Assembly: GCA_963731615.1 (NCBI GenBank)
Contig: CAVSWD010000003.1
Location: 62,001-126,000, forward strand
DNA length: 64,000 nt
Source of the DNA: Gaiellasilicea sp963731615
GTDB lineage: Bacteria > Actinomycetota > Thermoleophilia > Gaiellales > Gaiellaceae
Direction: 5' to 3'
Each line of letters starts with the position of its first letter. The first letter of the stretch is position 1. This document shows, one piece after another, positions 41,310 through 50,760 of the stretch. The notes beneath the pieces are model-generated. The model was given only the letters and a program-made list of their open reading frames with translations. It was not told the DNA's origin and searched no databases. The position numbers and the translations under genes are program-made.

Positions 41310-42458
41310 ATGACGACGACAACCACGGTGAACCTCGACGGCCTGCGCGAGCTCGCCGCTTTCCGCGCCCAGCACGGCTGCGCGATCAGCCTCTACGTCG
41401 ACCTCGACCCGAGCACCGTTCCGACTGCGGGCGACGTCGCGACGCGTGTGCGTTCGCTGCTCGACGCCGCTGCGAAATCGCACGGGGCCACGCGTCCCGA
41501 CCTTGCGCACGAGGTTCGCGGCGGCCTGAAGGCGGATTTCGAGCGCCTCGCTCAGTTCTTCGAGTCGGAGTTCGATCGCGACGGCGCCCGCGGAGTCGCC
41601 GTCTTCGCGGCCGGGCCCGACAGCGTCTGGAGCGTGCTCGGATTGCCCTCGCCCGTTCCGGATGTCGCGCGTGTGGCCGACGACTTTCTCCTGGCGCCGC
41701 TCGTACCGCTGGTCGGCAAGGGCGATGGTGCGCTCGTGGCGGTCGTCGGTCGCGAGCAGGGCCGCGTGCTCGTCCTCCGCGGCGGGCGGCTGCAGCAGCG
41801 GGCCGACCTGACCGAGGACGCGCCGGGGAGGCACGACCAGGGAGGCTGGTCGCAGTCCCGCTTCCAGCGCCACATCGAGAACATCGCGCAGGAGCACTTC
41901 CGCGCCGTCGCCGATGAGCTCGAGACCCACTTCCGCGCGCTCGGCCGGCCCCGCATCGTCGTTGTCTGCGGCGAGGAGACGCGCCCCGAGTTCGCCGAAG
42001 CGCTCTCGACCGAGGCCGCCGACGCGGTGATCGGGTGGACGACCGCCGAGGCTCACGCTTCCGACGCGGAGCTGCTGGAGATCGTCACCCCCTGGTTGGA
42101 CGCGTGGCGTGCCGAGCGCGAGGCCGGTGCGGTCGGGCGTTGGCAGGAGGAGACCGGCAAGGGCGCGCGCGGCACTGCAGGCTGGGCCGACACGCTCGAA
42201 GCCGCTTCGGACGGGCGCGTCGAGCTGCTCCTCTTCCAAGCGGGAGTCCAACGGGCCGCGTTCCGCTGCCCGGCGTGCGGCCGCGCGGCGCTCGACGCGG
42301 CGACCTGCCCGCTCGACGGCACGACGATGGAGGCGCGCGACGACGGTCTCGACCTGGCGGTTCGGCTCACCCTCGCGCACGGCGGCGAGGTGCTCGCGCT
42401 CCAGAGCAGCCAGGACCTCGATCCGGTCGAGGGGATCGGCGCGATCTTGCGTTTCTAG
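41310..42458 (+). CDS. eRF1-like (baeRF/Vms1 type) ribosome-associated protein with C-terminal zinc ribbon
   Basis: This 382-residue protein has an N-terminal AISLYVDLDPSTVPTAGDVATRV segment, a central GGWSQSRFQRHIENIAQEHF resembling the GGQ-loop region of bacterial-archaeal eRF1-like and Vms1/VLRF1 proteins, and a C-terminal zinc ribbon CPACGRAALDAATCPLDG. Relatives release stalled peptidyl-tRNA during ribosome rescue. In this protein GGW-S-Q replaces GGQ, so the catalytic Gln may be shifted. It is divergent from trxB, with TAGAAT at 41277-41282 as a possible -10 and a GAAAGG ribosome-binding site. Family assignment is by motif recognition. Confidence 0.7.
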   Translation: MTTTTTVNLDGLRELAAFRAQHGCAISLYVDLDPSTVPTAGDVATRVRSLLDAAAKSHGATRPDLAHEVRGGLKADFERLAQFFESEFDRDGARGVAVFAAGPDSVWSVLGLPSPVPDVARVADDFLLAPLVPLVGKGDGALVAVVGREQGRVLVLRGGRLQQRADLTEDAPGRHDQGGWSQSRFQRHIENIAQEHFRAVADELETHFRALGRPRIVVVCGEETRPEFAEALSTEAADAVIGWTTAEAHASDAELLEIVTPWLDAWRAEREAGAVGRWQEETGKGARGTAGWADTLEAASDGRVELLLFQAGVQRAAFRCPACGRAALDAATCPLDGTTMEARDDGLDLAVRLTLAHGGEVLALQSSQDLDPVEGIGAILRF

Positions 42459-42463
42459 GGAGG

Positions 42464-43631
42464 CTAGGCGGCGTCGATCGCGCGCAGCTGCTCGTCCAGC
42501 TCCGGAGCCTGGAGCGCGTGAGGCTGCTCCGCGACGGGCGTGAGCTCCGGGAGTGCCTTGTCGGTCGTGATGTAGCCGTCCAGTTTCCTCGCCGTCGGCA
42601 GAAAGCGCTTCTCGAGCGAGCCGACCGTGTCGTTGAACGCACCGACCGCACCCTTGAGGCTGTTCCCGATCTTGTTCAGGTGGCCGCTCATGATCCCCAC
42701 GCGCTCGTACAGCTCGCGCCCGAGCGCCTGGATCTCGCGCGCGTCCTCGGCAACGCTCTCCTGCTGCCAGCCGTAGGCGATCGACTGGAGCAGCACGATC
42801 AGGGTCGTCGGCGAGGCCACGTGCACGCGTGAGCGCACCCCCGTCTCGACGAGCGACGGGTCCTGCTCCCAGGCCGCGCGGAAGAAGCCCTCGTCGGGCA
42901 GGAACATGACGACGTAGTCGGGCGTGTCGCCGAACTGCTGCCAGTAGCTCTTGGCGCTCAGCTTCGCCATGTGCTCGCGCACCTGTCTGGCGTGGGAGGC
43001 GAGATGAGCGGCCCGTTCCGCGTCGTCGGTCGCCTCGATCGAGTCGAGATACGCCGCGAGTGGCACCTTCGCGTCGACGATCACGACCTTGCCTCCGGGG
43101 AGCCGAACGATCAGGTCGGGACGGAGCCGGCCGTCGTCGGTGGACGCGGTGACCTGCTGGTCGAAGTCGCAGTAGGGAAGCATCCCGGCGAGCTCGACGA
43201 CGCGCTTGAGCTGGATCTCGCCCCAGCGCCCGCGGACATGCGGCGTCCGCAGTGCGGTCGCGAGCGTGGCCGTTCGCTCGCTGAGCTTCGAGAGCTGCTC
43301 CCCGAGCGCCCCGTAGGCGCGCTCGCGCGCCAGCTCGAGCGTCCGCACCTGGCCGTCGACCTTCTCGAGCGACTCCTTCAGCGGTCTCGACGTAGCCGGT
43401 GAGCTTCGACTCAGCGATCTCGAGGAACGCGGAGCTGTTCGCCTGGTAGGCGTCGGCCGACGCGGACCGCACTGCATGGATCACCTTCTCGTCGAACGAG
43501 CGCCGCTCGACGTCGAGCTCGGCGCGCGTGCCGGCAAGCTCGCGTTCGGCGCTCTGCAACCCTCGCGATGCGTAGAGCCAGGACGCAAAAGCGCCGACGA
43601 CGATTCCGAGGGTAAGGGCGAGTATGAGCAT
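42464..43631 (-). CDS. rmuC: DNA recombination protein RmuC family, frame break
   Basis: RmuC is a membrane-anchored protein with a PD-(D/E)XK-type nuclease fold that limits inversions at repeats. The N-terminus MLILALTLGIVVGAFASWLYASRG is a membrane helix followed by a coiled coil. After a break at 43380-43390 the other frame gives TPHVRGRWGEIQLKRVVELAGM, RPDLIVRLPGGKVVIVDAKVPLAAY and DYVVMFLPDEGFF, the family core. Removing one C on the coding strand joins the parts as VETLKESLEKVDGQ. It converges with the eRF1-like gene, 5 bases apart. Confidence 0.88.
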
Positions 43632-43709
43632 CGGGCCGACGAACGGTAGAGATGGCGTCGGACGGCGTCCCGGAGCCGTATTCCCCTGCTGGTAGAGTCG
43701 CCGCCGGAT

Positions 43710-44412
43710 ATGGCCCGGAAAGATCGCGTCCCCAATCCCCCCAAGCGCTCGCAAGGCCCGCAGCGGCGCGCCACGCCGACCGATCCCGCAGCCAGCGCGC
43801 AGCGCCGCCGGCTGCTCCTCCTGATCGTCGGCGGCTCGCTTGCCGTCCTGGCGGCGGTCTTCGCGATCGTCCTGCTGACGGGCGACGACGGCGGCGACGA
43901 GCGATCGGCGCTCGCCGACGCCGGCTGCACGCTCGCCAGCTTCCCGGCGCTCGCGAACACGCCCGACCACTCGGACGTGCCCACGCTCGCAGACCAAGCC
44001 GAAGTGGAACTCCTCGCCGCCGACGAGCGGCCCGCACTGGGGCCGGCCGGCGATCTGGGGCTCCTACGAGACGCCGGTGCTGCTCGTCCAGACCGTTCAC
44101 AACCTGGAGCACGGAGGCGTCGTCATCCACTACGGCCCGGACGTCCCGCAGGCCGAGGTGGACAAGATCCGCCAGCTCTACGCGGACGACCCGTTCGGCC
44201 TCGTCGTGGCGCCCCTGGCCACGAACAAGGACAAGATCACCCTCTCGGCCTGGACGGTGCCCGAAGCTGCGATCGGGACGTCAGATCGGGGCCGCGGCTG
44301 GCTCGCCCGCTGCTCGAAGTTCGACGAGGATGCGTTCAACGCCTTCATCGACGAGCACCGCTACCAAGGACCCGAGCGGCTGCCGCCCGAGAGCTTAGCC
44401 CCCGGCAGCTGA
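43710..44412 (+). CDS. DUF3105 membrane-anchored protein, frame break
   Basis: A basic N-terminus is followed by a membrane helix (LLLLIVGGSLAVLAAVFAIVLL, about 35-56), so the main domain is outside. After DHSDVPTLADQA the frame slips at 43995-44004. One base over it reads KWNSSPPTSGPHWGRPAIWGSYETPV and then VHNLEHGGVVIHYG. PPTSGPHW and HNLEHGGVVI are the DUF3105 hallmarks, with His residues that could bind metal. The function is unknown. TAGAGT at 43693-43698 may be its -10. tRNA-Leu follows 13 bases later. Confidence 0.82.
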
Positions 44413-44425
44413 GCCGCCGTTCCCC

Positions 44426-44510
44426 GCCGGGGTGGCGGAACTGGCAGACGCGGCCGACTTAAAATCGGCCGGCCCTCGCGGCCGTGCGGGTTCGACTCCC
44501 GCCCCCGGCA
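44426..44510 (+). tRNA. tRNA-Leu (anticodon TAA)
   Basis: The acceptor stem GCCGGGG (44426-44432) pairs with CCCCGGC (44503-44509), with A73 at 44510. The anticodon loop CTTAAAA at 44458-44464 has TAA at 44460-44462, read as Leu (UUA). A long variable arm, GGCCCTCGCGGCC, marks a class II tRNA. The T arm GCGGGTTCGACTCCCGC is perfect. CCA is not encoded. UUA is very rare in GC-rich actinobacteria; its tRNA is bldA in Streptomyces. Confidence 0.95.
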
Positions 44511-44550
44511 TCAGTATCCAGCAGATGAGAGCCGTTTCAGCCACCGTGCA

Positions 44551-44556
44551 TACACT
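44551..44556 (+). promoter_or_regulatory. -10 element of the glutamate dehydrogenase gene (leaderless)
   Basis: TACACT ends exactly 6 bases before GTG 44563, and no Shine-Dalgarno sequence is present. This is the same layout as at 23157, 32097 and 61252. Confidence 0.5.
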
Positions 44557-44562
44557 CCTGCC

Positions 44563-45851
<1,289 letters not shown>

Positions 45852-45857
45852 TTGCCC

Positions 45858-46259
45858 ATGGACCGCGTCCGCGATGCCATGGTCGCCGATCCGCCGCAGC
45901 TCGACGGCGGCGCCAACGCCCAGGAGGCCGGTGAGGCGCTCGGACGTCCGGAGGTTCGCGCCGTCTTCGTGTGCGCCGACGGCCGCCTTCTGGGAGTCGT
46001 CACCCGCAAGACGCTCGTCCGCGAGGTCGTCGCGGCCGGCCGCGATCCACGTACGACCCGGCTCGCGGAGATCGCCGAGGTGCCGCTGAACACGATCGGC
46101 TCCGAGCTGCCGCTGGACGAGGCCTTTCACTTTCTCGAGGAGCACGATCTCGAGCGCGTGCCGGTGGTCGAGGGCGGCCGCCTGGTCGGCGTGCTTTCGC
46201 GCGCGGTCCTGCAGCGCCGCCTCGCCGAGGACGAGCCGCCGGTCGACGACGAGCTCTAG
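45858..46259 (+). CDS. CBS-domain pair protein
   Basis: This 133-residue protein is made of two CBS motifs (RVRDAMVADPPQLDGGANAQEAGEAL with RAVFVCADGRLLGVVTRKTLVREV, then LAEIAEVPLNTIGSELPLDEAFHFLEEHDLERVPVVEGGRLVGVLSRAVLQRRL). Such pairs bind adenine nucleotides and often sense energy state. There is no catalytic domain. It directly follows glutamate dehydrogenase, so an allosteric partner role is possible but unproven. A CATAAT ends 5 bases before the ATG. It overlaps the convergent phosphatase gene by 4 bases. Confidence 0.88.
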   Translation: MDRVRDAMVADPPQLDGGANAQEAGEALGRPEVRAVFVCADGRLLGVVTRKTLVREVVAAGRDPRTTRLAEIAEVPLNTIGSELPLDEAFHFLEEHDLERVPVVEGGRLVGVLSRAVLQRRLAEDEPPVDDEL

Positions 46260-47149
46260 CAGCAGGTGTAGGCGCCCGGCGGCGCTGCACCCTCCTCCGG
46301 CTCGGGCAGCTCGGCCGCCGCCAGCGCGGCGCCGTGCAGGATGTCGCGCTCGCTCGCCGTGATCCCGTCCAGATCGTAGAAGGAGAGGAGCTCGGTCAGA
46401 ATCGCGGCGCCGGCGACGATCACCGGAGCCCGGCCCGGTTCGATCAGCTTCGCGCGCTCGTCGATCGTCAGCGCAGCAAGGCGTGCGGTCTGCGCATTCG
46501 CCGCGGCCGTCGAGATCAGGTGGCCGTGGGTCCTCGCCGGGTCGTACTCGGCGAGCTCGAGGTCGAGCGCCGCGAGCGTCGTCACCGTTCCCGCGACGCC
46601 GACTGCCCGCCCGGCCTGCGCTTGTGGCAGCAGCCCGCGCACGTGCTCGCGGATCGCCGTGACGTCCTCGCCGAAGCGCTCGGTCATCCGCACGCAGCCG
46701 ACGTCGAGGCTCTCGCGCACGCCGGTGCCCACGACCTGGACCTCGGTCGAGCCGCCGCCGATGTCGACGACCAGCGTCCCCGGCTCGAGAGAGCCGATTC
46801 CTCGCAGCGTCAGCTCGGCCTCCTCGTTGCCGCTCAAAAGGCGGGTCGTGAAGCCGTAGCTCCACTCGATCTCGCCGAGGAAGGCTTCGCCGTTCTCGGC
46901 GTCGCGGACCGCGCTCGTGCCGATGCAAAGCGTCCGCTCCGCGCCCAGAGCCTCCAGCTCGCGGCGGAAGTCCGCGAGGACGTTGCGGACGCGGGCGATC
47001 GGGACGGGGAGGAGGCGGCGCCGTTCGTCGACGCCCTCGCCGAGCCGCGTGATCGCGAGCCGGCGCACGACCTCGTCCAGCGTCCCGTTCGCGTCGGCGA
47101 CCAGGAGACGCGTCGAGTTCGTCCCCAGGTCGACTGCTGCGACTCTCAT
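46256..47149 (-). CDS. ppx: Ppx/GppA family exopolyphosphatase
   Basis: This 297-residue protein belongs to the actin/hsp70-fold family that hydrolyses polyphosphate or pppGpp. It starts MRVAAVDLGTNSTRLLVAD. It has TLCIGTSAVRDAENGEAFL, the phosphate loop GTLVVDIGGGSTEVQVVG, and VGVAGTVTTLAALDLEL. It lacks the extra HD-like C-terminal domain of long Ppx enzymes, as do the actinobacterial Ppx1-type proteins. The stop overlaps nothing essential; the start overlaps the next upstream gene by 4 bases (47146-47149), so they are co-transcribed. Confidence 0.92.
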   Translation of the reverse strand: MRVAAVDLGTNSTRLLVADANGTLDEVVRRLAITRLGEGVDERRRLLPVPIARVRNVLADFRRELEALGAERTLCIGTSAVRDAENGEAFLGEIEWSYGFTTRLLSGNEEAELTLRGIGSLEPGTLVVDIGGGSTEVQVVGTGVRESLDVGCVRMTERFGEDVTAIREHVRGLLPQAQAGRAVGVAGTVTTLAALDLELAEYDPARTHGHLISTAAANAQTARLAALTIDERAKLIEPGRAPVIVAGAAILTELLSFYDLDGITASERDILHGAALAAAELPEPEEGAAPPGAYTCC

Positions 47150-47466
47150 TTCTTCGGGACGAGCCCGGTGAGACGGTTGAGCGACGCGCGCGCGTCCGCG
47201 AGCGCAGACGTGAGCACGGTCAGCTGCGCGCGCGACCTCTCCAGGCGCGCCAGCGACGCCTCGAGCCGGGTTCCGCCCTCGGCGGCCAGGGTCAGATGCC
47301 GCTCGATTCCCGCGCTCGCCGCCTCGATCTTGGCCAGATCGCCGGCGGCCGCAGCGCTGAGCCGCTTGAAGCCGCGGAAGGCCTCGAGCCCCTTCGACGT
47401 TAGATAGATCGCAGAGGAGACGACCAGAGCGACCGCAAGCGTGAGGGAGAGCCAGAAAAGAGGCAT
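47146..47466 (-). CDS. Small membrane-anchored coiled-coil protein
   Basis: This 106-residue protein has a single N-terminal membrane helix (LFWLSLTLAVALVVSSAIYL) and then an Ala/Leu/Glu-rich heptad region (about 35-100), the layout of DUF948-like proteins. It has no catalytic motif. It is divergent from the PAP2 gene and overlaps the Ppx/GppA gene downstream, so it is the first gene of that two-gene unit. Function unknown. Confidence 0.65.
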   Translation of the reverse strand: MPLFWLSLTLAVALVVSSAIYLTSKGLEAFRGFKRLSAAAAGDLAKIEAASAGIERHLTLAAEGGTRLEASLARLERSRAQLTVLTSALADARASLNRLTGLVPKK

Positions 47467-47501
47467 TGCGGCGATGCTACCAACGGTGTTTCATTAGACA
47501 G

Positions 47502-48236
47502 ATGTTGCGCGTCAGGCAAATCCTGGCGAGACGTGACGGGGTCGCGCAACTCGCACTCGTGCTCGGCGCTTTTGCCGCCTACGAGGCTGCGCGCTTCGCA
47601 ATGGAGCCGAACTGGGCGCAGGCGTTCACGAACGCGCGCCGGATCGTCTCCGCCGAGGAGGTGCTCGGGCTCGCCTGGGAGCAGTCGCTGCAGCGGGCGT
47701 TCCTGGCGCTGCCCGACCTCGTGACGGCGCTCAACATCTTCTACTTCGTCGGCCACTTCGTCTTCACCGGCCTCTTCTTCTTCTGGCTCTACCATCGCTC
47801 GCGCGACGGCTTCCGGAGCTTCCGCGACGGCTTCCTCGCCGCGACTGCGATCTCGGTCGTGATCCACTGGCTCTTTCCGACGGCGCCGCCGCGCCTCGCC
47901 GAGGACGGGATCGCCGACACGCTGCTGCTGCTCTCCGGGATCGACATCGGCTCGCCGGGGTCGGCTCCGTTCTCGAACCCGGTCGCGGCGGTGCCGTCGC
48001 TGCACGCCGCCTACGCGGTCGGAGTCGGGATCGGCGTGATCCGGTACGCACGCTCGTCGCTCGTCCGAGCGGCGGGTGCGATCTACCCGCCGCTCGTCGT
48101 GCTCACGATCGTCGTCACCGGCAATCACTTCGTGCTCGACGCGGTCGCAGGCATGGCGGTGCTCGGCCTCGGCTTCGCGGTCGTCCGCTGGCTGCGGCGG
48201 GGACGGGGGACGAAGCAGAGCGCCTGCACGGCCTGA
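47502..48236 (+). CDS. PAP2-superfamily membrane protein (inositolphosphotransferase type)
   Basis: This 244-residue protein has about five or six membrane helices. The PAP2/Aur1-type catalytic motifs are spread as HWLFPTAPPRLAEDG, AAVPSLHAAYAVGVGIG and TGNHFVLDAVAGMAVLGLG, which supply the His residues and Asp of the phosphotransfer site. N-terminal IVSAEEVLGLAWEQSLQRAFL and IFYFVGHFVFTGLFFFWLYHRSRDGFRSF match actinobacterial inositol-phosphoceramide-synthase-like proteins. It may act in lipid head-group transfer or lipid phosphate hydrolysis. ATG 47502 is preferred over TTG 47466, which overlaps the divergent gene. Confidence 0.83.
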   Translation: MLRVRQILARRDGVAQLALVLGAFAAYEAARFAMEPNWAQAFTNARRIVSAEEVLGLAWEQSLQRAFLALPDLVTALNIFYFVGHFVFTGLFFFWLYHRSRDGFRSFRDGFLAATAISVVIHWLFPTAPPRLAEDGIADTLLLLSGIDIGSPGSAPFSNPVAAVPSLHAAYAVGVGIGVIRYARSSLVRAAGAIYPPLVVLTIVVTGNHFVLDAVAGMAVLGLGFAVVRWLRRGRGTKQSACTA

Positions 48237-48266
48237 AACTGTCCCGCGGGCGCTGGAGCGGTTCGC

Positions 48267-48272
48267 TACAAT
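48267..48272 (+). promoter_or_regulatory. -10 element of the initiator tRNA gene
   Basis: TACAAT lies 11 bases before the mature 5' end of tRNA-fMet, the usual distance for a stable-RNA promoter with a short 5' leader. A -35 is not evident. Confidence 0.4.
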
Positions 48273-48283
48273 GAACGCCGCGT

Positions 48284-48357
48284 CGCGGGGTGGAGCAGTC
48301 AGGTAGCTCGCCGGGCTCATAACCCGGAGGTCGCAGGTTCAAATCCTGCCCCCGCTA
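48284..48357 (+). tRNA. Initiator tRNA-Met (anticodon CAT)
   Basis: The acceptor CGCGGGG (48284-48290) pairs with CCCCGC except for position 1, where C faces T72, the unpaired end diagnostic of bacterial initiator tRNAs. The anticodon stem CCGGG / CCCGG includes the three consecutive G-C pairs of initiators, around CTCATAA with CAT. The T arm GCAGGTTCAAATCCTGC is standard. CCA is not encoded. A strong terminator follows. Confidence 0.97.
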
Positions 48358-48360
48358 CTG

Positions 48361-48384
48361 AAAAGCCCCGGAAACGGGGCTTTT
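48361..48384 (+). terminator. Rho-independent terminator of tRNA-fMet
   Basis: AAAAGCCCCG-GAAA-CGGGGCTTTT is a perfect 10-bp stem with a GAAA tetraloop and a T-rich end (TTTTCTTGTT), starting 4 bases after the tRNA. It is the most canonical intrinsic terminator in the window. Confidence 0.9.
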
Positions 48385-48503
48385 CTTGTTCCTTCAGTCC
48401 CATCCGCAAACCGCCGCGCGGGTCGTGCTCTCGAGCTTGCGGCCAGAGCTGGCTGTCGTGGGCCGGGGTACAGTCCCTTGCCCGTCCAGCCGATGGTGCG
48501 TTT

Positions 48504-50675
48504 GTGGACCTGCCCGCCCCTGAGGTCACCGCCGCGCCGCGGCCTGCCCGCTTGGCCCAGCGGGCCACACTCGGGTTCTTCGCGGTCGCGATCTTCGCCG
48601 GCGCCACGCTTCTCTTCCTCGTGCAACCGATGGTTGCTCGGATGGTCCTCCCGCTCTTCGGCGGCTCGCAGGCCGTCTGGACGACCTCGATGCTGTTCTT
48701 CCAGGCGGTGCTGCTCGCCGGGTACGGCTATGCGCACGCCTCGACACGTCTGCTCGGTCCGACGCGCCAGCCGATCGTGCATGCGGTCGTGCTCGTGCTG
48801 GCGGTCGCCGCGCTGCCGATCGGCCGTGGGCTGACGCCGCCTCCCGCGGACGGGTCGCCCTCGCTGTGGCTGCTCGGCGTCCTCGCGGTCACGGTCGGTG
48901 CGCCCTTCTTTGTCGTGACGACGGCGAGCCCCCTGCTTCAGCACTGGCTCGGGGCGAGCGGGCACGCCGCCGGACGCGATCCCTACTTTCTGTACGCGGC
49001 CGGAAATGCCGGCAGCCTGATCGCGTTGCTCGCGTACCCTTTCGTCGTCGAGCCACTGCTGACGCTCGACCAGCAGGCGCGACTCTGGTCGATCGGCTAC
49101 GTGCTCTTCGCACTGCTCTGCGTGGCCTGCCTGTTCGTTGCACGGCGCGGCGGCTCGTCCGCACAGTCGGCCTCGGCCCCGGTGAGCGTGCCGTCCCTCG
49201 CCTGGAGGGTGAGAGCGCGCTGGGTTGCGATGGCACTCGTCCCGTCGAGCTTGATGCTCGGCGTCACGACGTATATCTCCACGAACGTCGCCTCGTTCCC
49301 GCTGCTGTGGGTGCTGCCGCTGGCGGTCTATCTGCTGACCTTCGTCGTCGCCTTCGCGCGGCGGCCGCTCGTGACGCCGAGCGCAGCGGCCCGAATTCTG
49401 CCTCTGCCGACGGCGCTCGTCTTCGCCGAGATGCTCGGCGCGATCACGCTACCGCTCGCGGTCACGCTGCTCGCGCAACTGGTCGTGCTCTTCCTCGCGG
49501 GCGCGCTCGCGCACGGGCGCCTCGTGGAGGAGCGACCGGCGCCCGAACGGCTGACGGAGTTCTACTTCCTGCTCTCGCTGGGCGGAGTACTCGGCGGTGT
49601 CCTGAACGCGCTCGTCGCGCCGCTCGCGTTCGACTCCGTCCTCGAGTATCCGCTGGCACTGGTGCTCGCGCTGGCGCTACGGCGTGGTGACCGCGGCCGA
49701 ATCGCGGACCTCGTTCCGGTCCTGGCGGCCGGCGGCTGCTTGGCCGGCCTCGCACTCGTGCAAAGCGTTTCTGCGGCGCACGCCGCTGTCGTCGGCGTCG
49801 TCGTCGCCTGCCTTGTGATCGGCAGCCGGCGCCCCTATCGGATGACGATCACGTTCGCGGGCCTGACGGTGCTCCTGGCGGCGGCTTCCGGAGGCCTGCA
49901 CACCGAGCGGACGTTCTTCGGAGTTCTGCGCGTGACCGAAGATCACGGTGAACACCGGCTCGTGCACGGGACGACGCTCCACGGCGTCGAGCGCTTTGCA
50001 GGGCCGCTGGCCGGCGAGCCACTGACGTACTACAGCCGCCGCGGGCCGCTCGGGGACGTGTTCGCTGCCTATCCGCGCTTCGATCGCGTCGACGCGATCG
50101 GCCTCGGAGTCGGCACCCTGGCCGCATACGGCCGACCGGGGCAGCGGCTGACCTTCTACGAGCTCGACCCGGCAATTGCGCGCGTCGCCAGCAACCCGCG
50201 TTTCTTCACGTTCTTGCGGGACTCGCAGGCAGACGTCGAGATCGTCCTCGGCGACGGGCGCCGGACGATCGCCCACGTTCCCGACGGCACCTCGAACCTC
50301 GTGATCGTGGACGCATTCAGCTCCGACTCCGTACCCGTGCACCTGCTCACGCGTGAGGCGCTGGAGCTCTATGCCCGGAAGCTCGGCCCCGAGGGGCTGA
50401 TCGCGTTCCACCTCTCGAACCGGCACCTCGAGCTCGCGCCCGTCGTGGCGCGGGCTGCCAGCGCGCTCGGGCTCGCGGCGGTCTATCGCGCCGATCGCGC
50501 CGAGGGAGCCCACGGGTCGCGCACGCCGTCGCAGTGGCTCGTGATCGCACGCTCGCCGGACCAGCTCCAGCCGCTGCTCGCCAGATCCGGCTGGCACGTC
50601 CCGAAGATTTCCGCCGGACGCGTGTGGACCGACAACTACTCGAACGTCCTCAGCGTCGTCAAGTGGAGCGGCTGA
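48504..50675 (+). CDS. Fused MFS-like/spermidine-synthase-like membrane protein
   Basis: This 723-residue protein has about 12-14 membrane helices in residues 20-480 (starting LGFFAVAIFAGATLLFLVQPMVARMVLPLFGGSQAVWTTSMLFFQ, typical of this fusion family). A cytosolic C-terminal Rossmann domain follows, like spermidine synthase: AIGLGVGTLAAYGRPGQRLTFYELDPAIARVA, VEIVLGDGRR and NLVIVDAFSSDSVPVHLLTREALELY. It may aminopropylate or otherwise use decarboxylated SAM at the membrane; the substrate is unknown. The GTG start gives the conserved first helix. TACAGT at about 48469-48474 could be a -10. Confidence 0.9.
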   Translation: MDLPAPEVTAAPRPARLAQRATLGFFAVAIFAGATLLFLVQPMVARMVLPLFGGSQAVWTTSMLFFQAVLLAGYGYAHASTRLLGPTRQPIVHAVVLVLAVAALPIGRGLTPPPADGSPSLWLLGVLAVTVGAPFFVVTTASPLLQHWLGASGHAAGRDPYFLYAAGNAGSLIALLAYPFVVEPLLTLDQQARLWSIGYVLFALLCVACLFVARRGGSSAQSASAPVSVPSLAWRVRARWVAMALVPSSLMLGVTTYISTNVASFPLLWVLPLAVYLLTFVVAFARRPLVTPSAAARILPLPTALVFAEMLGAITLPLAVTLLAQLVVLFLAGALAHGRLVEERPAPERLTEFYFLLSLGGVLGGVLNALVAPLAFDSVLEYPLALVLALALRRGDRGRIADLVPVLAAGGCLAGLALVQSVSAAHAAVVGVVVACLVIGSRRPYRMTITFAGLTVLLAAASGGLHTERTFFGVLRVTEDHGEHRLVHGTTLHGVERFAGPLAGEPLTYYSRRGPLGDVFAAYPRFDRVDAIGLGVGTLAAYGRPGQRLTFYELDPAIARVASNPRFFTFLRDSQADVEIVLGDGRRTIAHVPDGTSNLVIVDAFSSDSVPVHLLTREALELYARKLGPEGLIAFHLSNRHLELAPVVARAASALGLAAVYRADRAEGAHGSRTPSQWLVIARSPDQLQPLLARSGWHVPKISAGRVWTDNYSNVLSVVKWSG

Positions 50676-50682
50676 TAAGCGG

Positions 50683-50760
50683 AGCGCGACCTGCGAGCGG
50701 CGGTACATCCGCTCGAGACTCGCCACGCCGGTTTCGGGTGGCGAGGATCACGCACGGACC
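50683..50760 (-). pseudogene. Degenerate duplicate of the cupin gene 3' end
   Basis: This stretch closely matches 50818-50894, which encodes the C-terminal part of the neighbouring cupin protein (GPCVILGTGNRRDDLERIYRRSEVALR). The copy reads GPCVILATRNRR and then slips frame to LERMYRRSQVALR, so it is a non-functional fragment lying 3' to the intact gene. It is about 78 bases, offset by about 135 bases. Confidence 0.65.

Noticed and set aside
28787..43685. Shared CCGTATTCCCCTG at 28787 and 43673 as a common promoter element
   Set aside because: Only two copies, no consistent distance to a start codon and no -35/-10 pattern, so it may be chance.
41292..43997. A 901-residue minus-strand protein spanning rmuC and the eRF1-like gene
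   Set aside because: Only about 85 residues (the RmuC N-terminus) are meaningful; the rest is antisense or out-of-frame sequence.
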